NCBI GenBank assembly: GCA_907165275.2
Contig: OU015655.1
Span: 11,668,501-11,732,500, forward strand
DNA: 64,000 bases
From: Zygaena filipendulae
Lineage: Eukaryota; Arthropoda; Insecta; Lepidoptera; Zygaenidae
Direction of reading: 5' to 3'
The position numbers were made by a program, and so were the translations under genes. The notes beneath the pieces are model-generated. The model saw only the letters and a program-made list of their open reading frames with translations, had not been told where the DNA came from and made no database searches. Shown piece by piece: positions 22,020 through 33,301 of this stretch (within the stretch, counting starts at the first letter, position 1; each line of letters starts with the position of its first letter).

Positions 22020-22316
22020 CTTTTTTTTATTTTTTTTATTTTTTTTTCTTTTATAATAATCCACTTCACAACACACAGATCTACTTGATCCCACACTAAG
22101 CTATAAGCTTGTGTCGTGGAAACCAAGCAAACGTGGTATATACTACACATATTATTACATATATATTATACTATAGATATATTTATATATATATACACCC
22201 AGACTGGAAAATGGAACCCTGTGTTCATCACACAAAGTCCACCCCCACCGGGAATCGAACCCGGAACCCCTTGATTAGCGGGCAGGCATGGTGACCATTG
22301 CGCCAATCGGGTCGTC
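22020..22316 (-). mobile_element. tRNA-derived SINE
   Basis: Full-length antisense copy. The B box (GGTTCGATTCC on the minus strand) is at 22251-22261, with the A-box-like TTGGCGCAATGG near 22297-22308. The body contains TGTGTTCATCACACAAAGTC and the tail CTACTTGATCCCACACTAAG. Confidence 0.8.
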
Positions 22317-22768
22317 AATTTAATGGCTAGTTTAAGAAAGATAAGTAATTTTTAGATCGAATGATGTGAATGGAAACAAACAAACGTTCAGTAATGATAA
22401 TGAAAAAGTATCCGCGTCTGCAACAGTAAAATTGGACGGAATAATTTATGAGGGTACTCGGATATTTTGCAGTTTCCGAATCACGCGCGGCTCAGCGGCG
22501 GGATTAATGTGTTGTTATGATTTATTCACGCACACCGATTTATTGACGTCAGCATTATTTATTGCACAAACAACGGACACATGAGTTTTGGATGGAAATT
22601 ATTTATTTTCACCGAGTTTTTACCGGGAAAATTCATTGATATAAAAATACAATACAGTGTAGTTTTCCACTATTTGGCGCGGATCCCAAATATTATCGGA
22701 TCCATAATTTTTTTTTGCCATCAATAATAATTATTTAACTGTGTGTTAGACTTAGTAGATTGGCCTTA

Positions 22769-23143
22769 ATGGCCGGTTTACACTTTCATGAGTAGTAAGT
22801 TCACTGTTCAGCTTACCATCTTACTTACTTAATCGAAAAGTAGACAGCAACGTCCAAACGGCGAGCATCCATAAGCTCAGACGTCTGAGTCCATAAGTAA
22901 GTAATAAGTAAGTTCAACAATACATTTCTTCACCCTACTTACTTTCCGGCCAATAGTAAGTAGGTAATAAGTTGGCGGGGAGCGGGAGACGAAGCGGGCG
23001 GGTGTACGCGCTACTGTCCTGTCCAAAAAATAGAAGTGGTTTCTATTCTGCAGCAAATTGATACTTAATCACTTACTTGCCGGCCGGCATCCACACGAGG
23101 TTTTTTATTTACTTACTCCATTATGGAAGTGTAAACCAGCCAT
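22769..23143. mobile_element. Inverted-repeat element with ATGGCYGGTTTACACTT tips
   Basis: ATGGCCGGTTTACACTTTCAT at the left and, on the other strand from 23143, ATGGCTGGTTTACACTTCCAT. About 375 bp, no long open frame. Interior contains many TAAGTAAG motifs and a GC-rich patch around 22975-23015. MITE-like; superfamily not assigned. Confidence 0.6.
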
Positions 23144-23254
23144 AACGTTTGGTTTCTTGTAATCTTACTCATGATTTAAAAAAAAATAAGATAAAATGAC
23201 AGTTTGTTATCATCAGTATTCAGTGTATACGGATGAGTTGAATATTATTGTATA

Positions 23255-23700
23255 TACGTAATCTTACTAATATTATTAATGTGAAAGTGTGGATGTTTGG
23301 ATGTTTTGATGTTTGGATGTTTGGATATTTGTTACTCAATCACGCAAAAACGGTTGAACGGATTTGGATGAAATTTGGCATGCATGTAGCCTTTGACATG
23401 GAAAAGAACATAGGCTACCTTATTTCCCGGAATTCCCGCAGGATCTCCAAAGTAGCCTAATATACTCCTTATATCATCAGCTAATTAGCAGTGAAAGTCC
23501 CGTCAATATCGGTCCAATCGTTTCGGAGATTCACCCGCGGGAGTTTAGGAATTCCCGCAGGAACTCCAAACTTCTTTTATATAAACCTTGTCGTGACAAT
23601 AACGAACACAAAAAAAAACAAGTATCCAATTTGGTGCAGTCGTTTGGAAGTTACGCGCTTAGCAACACATTTGGCGATTCATTTTTATTATTATAGATTA
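23255..23700 (+). mobile_element. Compound Lep1-type insertion
   Basis: Starts TCTTACTAATATTATTAATG, with GGATGTTTGGATGTT repeats, GGAATTCCCGCAGGATCTCC, and then a second unit (GAAAGTCCCGTCAATATCGG, TCCCGCAGGAACTCC). 3' tips decayed. Confidence 0.55.
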
Positions 23701-24001
23701 GGTGAGGTGGGATATTTAGTACTATAGTTATTTTCTATTTAATAAAAAAGAAAAAGAAACTGCAACTACCACCATAATAATATATATACAACGTCCAAAA
23801 ACGTTGTCGCGCCACGCGCTCCGGTATGAATATTTCATACGGGTAACGAACCTGCGACCCGGCCCGAGGCGCTTGTCGACTCCCACCGACCCTTTCACAT
23901 TTACACTTTCAGTTAATGCCCCCATCACTAAATTACGACTTAATTACTTCACTTAACGTCGCGTAACACACCGAACGCTATATATCTTTTTTATATCTTA
24001 A

Positions 24002-24240
24002 CTAGCTGTCCCGCGAGGTTTCACCCGCGATAATTTCGAAGTTCCCGTGGTACTGTTCCATACGAACTTTGCAACCCGCTTTTCATCCCCTTAGGGGTTA
24101 AATTTTCAAAAATCCTTTCTTATCGGATGCCTACGTCGTATAAAAAACACATCCTCCAAGTTTCAGGTCTCTACGATCAGCGGTTTAGGCTGGGCGTTGA
24201 TCCATCAGTCAATCAGGACTAAGCATTTTATATGTATAGA
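24002..24240 (-). mobile_element. Lep1-type, subfamily GATCCATCA
   Basis: CTAGCTGTCCCGCGAGGTTT at 24002 and TTTATATGTATAGA|T at 24240. Contains TGATCCATCAGTCAATCAGG, shared with 37698-37880 and 49747-49984. Confidence 0.7.
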
Positions 24241-24259
24241 TATTAGACTATATATTGTT

Positions 24260-24476
24260 GATAGATTGTTATTTGTCCGCGATTCGATCAATATGAAAAT
24301 GTTGTAATTTGGCCCAACTTAAAAGATAGGATAGTTTCTATCCCGGAATTCTCGAACAGCTAATCACCGTAAACTTCTGTCAAGGGTACAAAGAAGGACA
24401 TATAGTAGGTACTTTTTCCCCGGAATTCCCGCGGGAACTCCTAAATTACCGCGGATGAAATCGCGGGGGACAGCTA
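24260..24476 (+). mobile_element. Lep1-type, subfamily CACGTG (5' eroded)
   Basis: TTATTTGTCCGCGATTCGAT and AACTTAAAAGATAGGATAGT, ending CCGCGGATGAAATCGCGG, GACAGCTAG|T at 24476. Immediately follows an antisense copy of a different subfamily. Confidence 0.65.
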
Positions 24477-24581
24477 GTAAATAAATAAGTCGCACAGAGT
24501 TCACTCCACCAGAAATAGAACCTGCATCTATTGCGCAAACCCGATCGTCGAATCCCAGAGTCCAGACCAATTACCGTGCTA

Positions 24582-24794
24582 TCCTTATACCTACTTAAAT
24601 ATGTACTATTATATAAATGCGAAAGTGAGTTAGTTTGTTTGTTACTCTTTCACGCCTTAACGGCTGAACTGATCATCATAAAATTTTGCATACCCGTTAT
24701 CAGGGGTACAAAGAAGGACGTGGGTTACTTTTTGTCCCGAAATTCCCGCGGGATCTTCGAAATTTTCATGGGTGAAACCGCGCGGAACAGCTAG
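24582..24794 (+). mobile_element. Lep1-type element
   Basis: A|TCCTTATACCTACTTAAAT at the start; GAAACCGCGCGGAACAGCTAG|T at the end. Contains TCCCGCGGGATCTTCG. Confidence 0.65.
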
Positions 24795-25130
24795 TTGTTT
24801 AATAAAGGCGATCCAGCTCACGATGTATTTCAATGTCAGCCAACAGGTGTTTGGGAGTTGAAGCGTCTTGGTATTAAACATGATACGTTAGTAAGGGTGG
24901 GTCACACCAGCGGGCGGCGAAGTGGTTGCGAGAGCTTCAAATGATGTAATGCTTTGTAGAACAGTAGTCACGATTAAGTGCATATTACGGTTAAACTGTC
25001 CAAAATCTGAGCCGATTCTCCTATTTCGGAACGCATCTATCAAAACAAAATCACAATCAAAAATATTACGTTATGCACATTTCGTATCGCGCTTTAAGAG
25101 AAGCACCTGCTGATGAATTAGAGATAATAT

Positions 25131-25376
25131 GGACGCGGATAAGAAATAACATGTCAACCCACAAAATCATGTTATTGATACACAACGCTTTATTGAGAGT
25201 TATATGTAGAACGTTCTTTAATTATGTATCTACCTTATTAAATTGCTTAAATACCAAAAAAATTTTGAATATAAAAAAATATTCACACAAAATGGCGCTA
25301 TTGCTTTTATTACACGATCTACTCAAAATTTCTCTATTTATTTGTGGGTTAACACACTATTGCTTATTTATGTCTC
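25131..25376 (-). mobile_element. MITE-B copy 3 (antisense)
   Basis: GGACGCGGATAAGAAATAAC at 25131 and CACTATTGCTTATTTATGTC at 25376, with the interior CACAAAATGGCGCTATTGCT. It explains the open frames here, which are chance frames in the element. Confidence 0.75.
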
Positions 25377-25477
25377 AATGCAGTTTTTTTTTGCGATGCA
25401 TCGGCGATAATACAAAAGACGCGTTGAATCTTTTGGTGTCTTGCGCACCCAATTTTCATGTATAATGAATGAATGAA

Positions 25478-25590
25478 AAACACTTTATTGAGCACCACAA
25501 ATAGTACAATGACTAAAAACTTATAAAACGATGTATCAACTTTGGAGTACTTGCAACGTCTTGCGACACTGAGACGTGCCATCACCTAAT
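25478..25590 (-). repeat. LINE 3' end with (ATGA)n
   Basis: ATGAATGAATGAAAAACACT then TTATTGAGCACCACAAATAG. Antisense 3' terminus of a truncated CR1-like LINE with an ATTC tail. Confidence 0.45.
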
Positions 25591-25686
25591 CTGAGCAAAA
25601 AAAATTTAAAGTTTCATTTTTCTCCTGTCCTCTTGAGAATCCGTCCTTTTGAGAATCTGTTCTTATGAGAATGTGTCCTTACAGGA

Positions 25687-25917
25687 ATTAAGGACTTTTT
25701 ATTTTTTACGTAATCTAAAAATAACAGCGATTCAAGTCGGCATGTCTCGTGAAGTCACGATCTGACCTACAGTTTATACGGCATAATATGACGAGCCCAC
25801 ACTCCTAAACTTTAATGCGCTGTATCCAAGTATATTTTCATTAAATTGGAAAAATCAAAATGTACGTTTTTTTTTTATCCAACGGACTAAATAGAATTTT
25901 GATTTTCATACTCTTTG
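25687..25917 (-). mobile_element. MITE-A copy 5 (antisense)
   Basis: TACGTAATCTAAAAATAACA, ACTCCTAAACTTTAATGCGC, and CAACGGACTAAATAGAATTT at the far end. CRE-like site decayed to TGAAGTCA. Confidence 0.65.
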
Positions 25918-26490
25918 ATTTTCATACTCCGCCATCATGCCTACTTTATATCACATCACCTACAAGTGTGTGTTTCTTTCATTGGATACATTTTTGATGT
26001 GAAAGTTTTTGGGATCGTACGGAGAGAAAAAAACTTTTGTTATGTTCATGTCACTCGTAAAATATGTATAAGTTTTTCGTTATGATAATACCTATAACAG
26101 TTTTCGAATATTTGGTTACGTATGAGGGATAGTCATGGGAGCATTTTGTAGTATTTTTTCACGTTTCACTTTTAAGGTGGATCTGGATACTGTTATAAAT
26201 CGTGTTGCTTTACCTACGACTTTCTCTTGGTTTCACCTAATTTCATATCCACTTAGTTTTTTCAGTGAACGTAATATTTATCTGGCGTCTAAGCAGCAAC
26301 AATGGTCGGCAGGAAGAAACCCTGCATAGATATAAACCCGCCGTTGTACTTCAATCGTTTTATAGATTTTAATCTGTATTATAACAATCGGATGATTTTA
26401 CAATTATTTTACAAACATTCAAATAGACAACAGCTTTAAACCTTAATTGAATATTTGAATATTTATATAATGTTGTAGGTATACCTATAG

Positions 26491-26512
26491 CTATAGTATT
26501 ATATTATCTGTG
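26491..26512. repeat. 22-bp micro-insertion with 7-bp target duplication
   Basis: The insert CTATAGTATTATATTATCTG plus TG is flanked on both sides by CCTATAG (26484-26490 and 26513-26519). The same core occurs at 30301-30329, also with a target duplication. Confidence 0.55.
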
Positions 26513-26519
26513 CCTATAG

Positions 26520-26615
26520 GTTATTTTTGATTACGTACAAAATGAAAAAAATAACGTGTCCTATATTTTTTATTAATCTACAAGACGGACTAAAAATTAA
26601 AAATTTGGTTGACAA
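26520..26615 (+). mobile_element. MITE-A copy 6 (right end only)
   Basis: TTTTTGATTACGTACAAAAT, AATCTACAAGACGGACTAAA and GGTTGACAAGCCCATT. The left two thirds are missing. Confidence 0.65.
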
Positions 26616-28096
26616 GCCCATTCTTTTGTCACTCATTTGTTACCAACTTCGCATATTTACAAATAACATTACATAAAACGTTTCTATAAGAAGCAGCGTT
26701 TATATTGTTTATGATTTATTTCTGTAGGCAACATCCAGATACCTTCGACATTATTATCTAAATCAAATTGGTTTAAATAAGTACATAAAGATTTGTATGT
26801 GAAAGGTGTTCCTCTGATTAGAATGTGAAAGGTCCATTTTGCCCTTTAGCGTGGTCCATTTCCCCTTCCCGTGCAGGTAAAATGGACCAAAGGGAAGATT
26901 TTGGAAATCATCCAATACTTATCTTTAAATTCTGTGATTTAATTAAAGTAAGATTAATAGGAAATGTAGACTGATTACTGATAAAGACATTGTATGACAA
27001 ATCCTTAAAATAAAGCTTTGTTTTGTTGTTTACGAAAATATTTTCCTTAAATATACAATTTTGCCCTCAGTTCCCCTACTTTGAAAATCCCCTGCATGAA
27101 AATTTCCGTTTTTGAGATTCAGATTATACAAGGTGTTATGAATTAACGGAAAACCTGATACACCCTATGTAAAAAAATAAACAATAATATGATTAAAATA
27201 TATTTGATATCGAAAAAAAATTATTTTAAAAGTTATTCAACATTAGTTTGGAGGTGACCTATCTACGAAATTCCAAGCGCTACGCCCGCGCCTACCGGTT
27301 CGATTTTTTCTGCTGCGGGCGGCGTATGCGCCAAATATTGTATAATAAATAATTTAGACATGGCTAGCAAAAATGAAAAAATACAACACATAGTGCGATC
27401 GATTTGCTAGTCGATTCTGAGCAAACCACTTTCTAGTTTTTAGTTAATTCATTAACATTCATTAACGTTGTATATATACAAGAATTGCTCGTTCAAAGAT
27501 AGTAGATAGATTACTAGTGCTCATAAGGGTTGTTGTAAATCAGTCTAACAACTCTTATTTTATATTGTATTTGAATAACAAAAGAAAACCAAACGCATTA
27601 TCAGCGTTGAAATCAAATATGGAATCGACAAATTCAAATATAAATTTTACAGTATAGTATTGTACGAGTAGAGGTAGGCAATCAAAATATAATTCATCAA
27701 ATGAATTCCGTAGAGCCGGCGGCAAAAGCAATTAATTAAGTGAAGTAAACCATAGCTGTCTAGCAATTATCTAACTGCTAACAGATATAGTGTCAAAACA
27801 AAAGCATTCATGTACTACATACACAATCAGCGAGGCAAATATTTCCTCAAAAGATAAACAAGGAACCTCAAAAGAATAACAAATCTGTAAAAAAAATTGT
27901 AGTTTGTATTTTAAAAATTGGTGACAAATGGTTTTGATTTCACTTTGTGAAATGTTACTTGCAATATTGAAATGTGAATATTGGTGAAACATAAAAAAAT
28001 ATTATAATTTTATATATCAATGTTTTTAACAGATAAGCACTTATTTAACTATACCTTTATTGTTTCTTTCAATTAGTCATTTACATTTGGCGCTAT
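26616..28096. other. Intergenic, mostly unassigned
   Basis: AT-rich. Fragments of an RTE-like 3' end lie near 27064-27130 (CCCCTGCATGAAAATTTCCG, GAGATTCAGATTATACAAGG) and 27465-27510 (TATATATACAAGAATTGCTC). A GC-richer patch near 27240-27330 is unexplained. No exon. Confidence 0.4.
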
Positions 28097-28115
28097 CACA
28101 GATAGTATAATATTA

Positions 28116-28272
28116 CTAGCTGTGCCCGGCGGTTTCACCCGCGTGAGTTTTGGGATCATCCTGATCCTGACCTTTGCGGCCGCAGGCAGAACAACCCGCC
28201 AAAGTGTCATCACAATCGGTTTCGAAACAAATGGAGGACAGACAAAACATTCATTTTTATTTATAAAGAAGA
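28116..28272 (-). mobile_element. Lep1-type element
   Basis: CTAGCTGTGCCCGGCGGTTT at 28116; TTTCACCCGCGTGAGTTTTG; other end TTCATTTTTATTTATAAAGAAGA. A shortened copy with internal deletion. Confidence 0.6.
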
Positions 28273-29780
28273 TTATACATAGAACTTGATTTCCTTCTGA
28301 GGCTTACTCTCTCACTGTTCTGTCTTTCCTAATACGAGCTTTTTTGAAATCTCCATCTCTTGGTATCTCATTTCACATTATTACTATAAAAACATTATCG
28401 TCTGTCGAAATATAGATAAAACATACGGCACTGATTGATTTTCTGTGCCTTGAATATTTAAGTGGGGCCAATATAAATTTATTCGGGCAATAATTTTTTT
28501 TACCGCTCGTGCAAATGAATTATTGGCAGCCGTAATTCATATGAATGATCGTTGGTTCTAAGATTTCCTTTTCCTTCACGCGTCAGTATCCAATCCTCCT
28601 GTTGGATATTTTTACGACTCCATTTATTTTTCAGTGAGAGGAACTTCCGTTAATTTATTAAGGAAAAAAAATAGGATAGATAACTAATTTTAATATTTTT
28701 TCTCTGAATAAATTTATTCATTCCCATTCATCTATCGAATAAGATTTTGTACTTAGATAATAAAAAAACTCTTCATGTTTATCTACATAGGACGTCTTTC
28801 CTGAAAAAACGCGATTTACATGAAAAAAATTACGCTAGTTTATTTTGAGGTTAGTTAAACAAGACAGGTTCATCTTAGCTACTCAGAAAAAGATGGCACG
28901 GGAATTTATCATAAATTCGCTCGGCGCACCCAGATAATATGTTTATCATATTTTGATCTTTCATCGAAGGATGAATGAGGTTGTTCTCTCCTGTGACCTT
29001 CCAGTCTGTTTCTTTAAAAGCAAGCTTTAGCTAGCTTATGAAGAGAGAGTGAATATGCGTGTAACACCTTAGTCCGTGCATATCGTCGCTTCTTATCGGG
29101 CGAGGTTATGGACCAATGTTCCAACTGATGGTAAAACAAAAATTGTGATTTTAACTTTTGTCTGACTACACCTTAAATTGTATCCTTAGGGTCAGCGCAC
29201 ATCAAGCTGAGAATCGCTCCTCCTGAGCATGCTCAAGGACTGTACCTACATATATAGATATACGCAAAAGTGTTACCTACTTGACAAAGTATCTTTCCAG
29301 CTCTGATAAGCAGACAAATAATAAAATACCGTCATTCTACACAGCTTTTCGTCATACACATATCTCTGAAAAACAAAAAGCGGCCATTGTACCCAAGCCC
29401 ATTATGTAACGCGAACTTATTACCTGAAGTTTGTTATGAGCTCATAAAAATGCTAAAACACTTTTTTTAAGAGACAAAAAGGAGAAATAATACACGCAAC
29501 ATTTTGTTTTCCCTTGCACAGAAACAACGCGATATGTAGATATATCATTGTTGCCAAATACGTTACATTTGCCGCGCTAACTTCTCTACGGCGAGGGTTA
29601 TAACCGTTGTTGTTGACTGTACCTACTCAGCAACCGTGTGAAACGGGTTGGTATTATTTTTAAAAGTGTCACTGTGGATTTATAACACATTTATCACACC
29701 TATTCAAGGTAGATGGCGCATTTTTCCTTCTTATTTTTTTGGAATTTTTGTAACAATTTCGAATGAGGTGATGCTTTTGA
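28273..29780. other. Intergenic, nothing recognised
   Basis: AT-rich sequence without a supported exon, RNA gene or repeat family. No long frames on either strand. Confidence 0.45.
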
Positions 29781-29781
29781 A

Positions 29782-30008
29782 TCCTACTAATATTATAAAC
29801 GCGAAAGTTTGTAAGTATGTATGGATGGATGGATGGATGGATGTTTGGATGTTTGTTACTCTTTCACGCAAAAACTACTGGATGGATTTAAATGAAACTT
29901 TACAATATTATTATATCTATGTCAGATTAACACATAGGGTACTTTTTATGCCGGAATTCCCGCGGGAACTTTGAAATTAACACGGGTGAAACCGCGGGGT
30001 ACGACTAG
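29782..30008 (+). mobile_element. Lep1-type element, well preserved
   Basis: A|TCCTACTAATATTATAAAC at the start, (GGAT)n at about 29820-29848, GGAATTCCCGCGGGAAC, hairpin CGCGGGTGAAACCGCGGGG and end GACTAG|T. Shows the full Helitron-type end structure of this family. Confidence 0.8.
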
Positions 30009-30117
30009 TACTGAAATAAACGTAATATCTTGTTCTTTACAACTTTCTTTATTGGAAAATAACGTAAATTTACTTGTAGTCGGCTTGGATTTTGTGCAGT
30101 CACTTATTTGAATAGGC

Positions 30118-30423
30118 TTCTTTGTAGCCCGTCTTGTAGATTCATAAAAAATATTAGACACATATTATTTCTTTTTTCACATAAGCAAAAAATAACGAGG
30201 ATACGTTGAGTCGAAATGTCGCCTGAGCACAAGCAGGCGCAGTTTTTCCTGCGTATGACGTTACGAGTCCCCACTCCTAATTTTAATGGGCTTTATCCAG
30301 GCCACTAGTATAGTATTATATTATCTGTGATCCAGGTATATTTTCATTAATTTGAAAAAGCAAAAAATACGTGTCTTTTATTTTTTATTATCTAACTGAC
30401 GGATTAAATAGAATTGAAGAAAA
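30118..30423 (-). mobile_element. MITE-A copy 7 with a micro-insertion
   Basis: Antisense: GCCCGTCTTGTAGATTCATA at the left, AACTGACGGATTAAATAGAA at the right. A 29-bp insert (30301-30329) with flanking ATCCAG duplications interrupts GCTTTATCCAG|GTATATTTTC. Confidence 0.7.
30301..30329. repeat. 29-bp micro-insertion with 6-bp target duplication
   Basis: Begins GCCACTAGTATAGTATTATA, ends TATTATCTGTG, and is flanked by ATCCAG at 30295-30300 and 30330-30335. Other MITE-A copies lack it, which defines the empty site. Confidence 0.65.
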
Positions 30424-30537
30424 AAAAAAGTTGTCAAATAGCCTATTTTGCGCGTTTTGCTCTTACGCGGTATTTACAAACTGCTCTTACGCGGATTCGC
30501 ACGCGCAGCGACGATATGTCACGCTAACGTCTGTTGT

Positions 30538-30665
30538 TTTTTTATGTCATAGGGGCCAAATGGTCAGGTGCACCTGATGGTAAGTGAGTACCGACACCCA
30601 TGGACATCGCACAATAGGTTCACCATAAGGCATGTAGGTGCGTTGCCGACCTGGAATGTAGAGCA
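30538..30665 (+). repeat. Dispersed repeat fragment
   Basis: GGTCAGGTGCACCTGATGGT, CGACACCCATGGACATCGCA and AGGTGCGTTGCCGACCTGGA. I recognise this as a common lepidopteran dispersed repeat but not its class. No coding capacity. Confidence 0.4.
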
Positions 30666-31052
30666 ATCATTTTTCCAGACTTAGCCGAATACTATAAAAT
30701 TTATTTATCCTTGATATGCTGGTAAAATTAAGAGTTCACAAAGAAAACATGGCTCCATTAATGAGTAAGTAACGAATAGTATTTCCTAAAAACAGAAAAT
30801 TTTGTATTTAATTGGATATAAATAAATAAGCTGCTCCAATTTTCTCCCGTCTTCCTGTCCCCGGAAATTTCATTAGAATCGTTCGTTTGGCGTCGCATAG
30901 TATTATATTGTCTGTGGTAACGGTGACTTAATTTTCTTTGTGTTGTCCGATCGATTTCATTTTATGTTTCAATTGACGATTCATTTCCTCCGAAAAGTGG
31001 CGGTTGCTTTTTGAAATTTTCTATATAATTATCTATTTCTTTATATAGTATA

Positions 31053-31274
31053 CTAGCTGTCCCCCGCGATTTCATCCGCGGTAATTTCGGAGTTCCCGCG
31101 GGGGAAAATACTACTCTATGTCCTTCAGTTCCCGCGGGAATTCCGGGATAAAAACTATCCTATCTTTTAAGTTGGACCATTTTATGAATGGTCACAAAAT
31201 TTTATCAAAATCCGTTCAGTAGTTTCGGAGTCCATCGCGGACAAACAACGTAACACGTGATTTATATATATTAG
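31053..31274 (-). mobile_element. Lep1-type, subfamily CACGTG
   Basis: CTAGCTGTCCCCCGCGATTT at 31053 and GTGATTTATATATATTAGA|T at 31274. CCGCG/CGCGG hairpin intact. Internal TATCCTATCTTTTAAGTTGG block intact. Confidence 0.8.
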
Positions 31275-31280
31275 ATAATA

Positions 31281-31755
31281 TCTGGGTCACCGAGCTTCGC
31301 TCGTTGTGTATAGCGCCATCTGTTGTTAACTAAAAAAACAAACAATCCTTTTGTCATTGCCGGAAAACACGGATAAAACGACGTTTTCTAAAAATTAAAC
31401 CTATCTAGATCGATTAATCGCCCCCGAAACCCCCTGCATACTAAATTTCATGAAAATCGTTGGGGCCGTTTCCGAGATTCAGATTATTATTGTATATATG
31501 GACATAGATAAGCAATAGTGTGTTAACCCACACTGGATAATTTTTGTTTAAATTAAAGTTTTAAAATTATAGCGCCATTTTGTGTAAATTTTTTTATGTT
31601 CAATATTTAGTTACATATTTAAAAAATGTAACAAAGTAAACACTAATTAAAAAACATTCTCTAACTCTCAATTTTGTGGGTTAACATGTTATTGCTTATC
31701 TACATCCATATATAATATATATATACAAGAATTGCTCGTTTAAAGATAGTAGATA
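31281..31755 (+). mobile_element. RTE-like LINE 3' end, interrupted by MITE-B
   Basis: CACCGAGCTTCGCTCGTTGT, CCCCTGCATACTAAATTTCA, GGGGCCGTTTCCGAGATTCA, then a TA-rich tail ending TATATACAAGAATTGCTCGT. MITE-B copy 4 sits inside the TA tail at 31500-31707. No coding part; the family assignment is by 3'-end resemblance only. Confidence 0.5.
31500..31707 (+). mobile_element. MITE-B copy 4
   Basis: GGACATAGATAAGCAATAGT at the left; TTATTGCTTATCTACATCC at the right. Flanked by ATATAT on both sides. About 25 bp shorter than copy 1 through an internal deletion. Confidence 0.8.
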
Positions 31756-33144
31756 TCTATCGATTATAGTATTTATCAAATTCACATGTAATCGGCTTAT
31801 TAACACACGAGTGCCGTTTGATGTTGCTGGCTTTATCAAATATTGGAATACGGTTGGATTGTCTGGAGACTCGTCTTAATACCAGTTCCCTTTACAAACG
31901 TATTTCAATAGGAAAAGCGACGTCTGATTACCTGCATACCTATAATAGTGGCTAGTCTATAGAGAAGTAGATATTGTACTTCGCTATTGAAAGTCCAGGT
32001 CAATGGGATGGGTTTTGGAGTACGGAATAGGTACGTGTGATACTTCGACCATTTGTTTCTTTAGTATGGTAAATACAGTCGTATGTATATAGCTTTAAAT
32101 TGTTAGGGCACATAGAGACAGCCAGTCGATTCTATAGGTCCAGTTTATTTAATATTTTCATTTGATTTTCTTAACTAAGTTGTGTAAATTCTGAAAAGTC
32201 GCTAACATACAAATATACTTTTTTTGTAAGCTAGTTCACACATGGAAGATAAGCACCGAAACAAGATATAGACAATATTATAATAAGTGCGATGAAACAA
32301 GTTTCGGATTTCGTATTACCTACGTATATCCAACCGAAGGGAAGGGGGACCTAATTAATTAATAAATCAAAAGTACAGAGACAATAACTTGAGTCTAATT
32401 ACTTATTAATTTTTATTTACCATTTCGAAATCCAAAAGAAAATGTTAAAATTCGATATATTACAAAAAATACTTTGAGTTATTTCCGAGAACCTATTTAT
32501 TTTGTAATAAAAATTTTTAGCGATAAATAATATTCACTGTAATTTTACGTTAATTATGGCTTTAATCATTATTTCAAAGAATTACGATCATCCGTTCCTT
32601 GCCATGGAATAATAATATAACGTAGGAGCCAGACTAGCGCCCGATAGATATTCATATAAAAAGGAATCGATAGAAGAATATTTAAGAAAATTAAAGTAAT
32701 TACTGTTTTTCGATGATATTGCCTAGATAAAAAAAGTTTAAACAAAAAGTATCTATCTACTAATACATACTTTTGGCGGCTTTCAATCAAACTTTTGTTA
32801 CTATATTGCGATAGGTACTTCAGATTTTTCATGAACACGTTACATTTTAAATCTTGATATCAACTTGATATACTTACCTATACTTAATACTTTTTAAATG
32901 AAATATTTTGGAAGATATTATATTGTGATAATGAATTGGTGAGTCAACACGTCGTTCCACTGAAGTGACGTTGAAATTATTCTTGCAAGCGCAACTTCAA
33001 AGTTCCATAACTTTTTCATTGTCAGAGATATTTTAATGATTCATTGTCATTTTTATTTTGTTAAAATTAATTTATATTATTTTTTTAATTAATCTAAAAC
33101 AAAATTTAAATTGCTCTAGGCATTATAAAAAAATGTTTACTAAC
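31756..33144. other. Region downstream of dipeptidase exon 2
   Basis: AT-rich. This is where the third exon of the minus-strand dipeptidase-like gene would be expected, but no frame continuing the protein with a splice acceptor is recognisable. Confidence 0.45.
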
Positions 33145-33301
33145 CTGAGCCCCGACCATGCCTTGCCTCAACCTCGGCAAGTCCGTGTGCGAGTATTTGG
33201 AATAGGACCACGGGTGGACCCTGGTCAGGTCAGTGTCCAGCTCGAACTCGTTGATTTGGTTACGGAGAAATTTGCGGATGTTCCACGGCAAGTCGTTGTG
33301 A
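33145..33301 (-). CDS. Dipeptidase-like gene, exon B (zinc-ligand motif)
   Basis: 52 complete codons plus one base. HNDLPW completes the IDGHND zinc motif with the last two bases of exon A. Acceptor TTCTTACAG|T, donor GCTCAG|GTTAGT. No internal stop and good M19 similarity by eye. Confidence 0.78.

Noticed and set aside
22251..22316. tRNA-like A and B boxes as true tRNA genes (also 37190-37251, 47945-48010, 55722-55790)
   Set aside because: They continue into shared SINE bodies and do not fold into a complete tRNA cloverleaf.
25073..25465. 130-codon open frame
   Set aside because: Almost wholly inside an antisense MITE-B copy (25131-25376); chance frame in a repeat.
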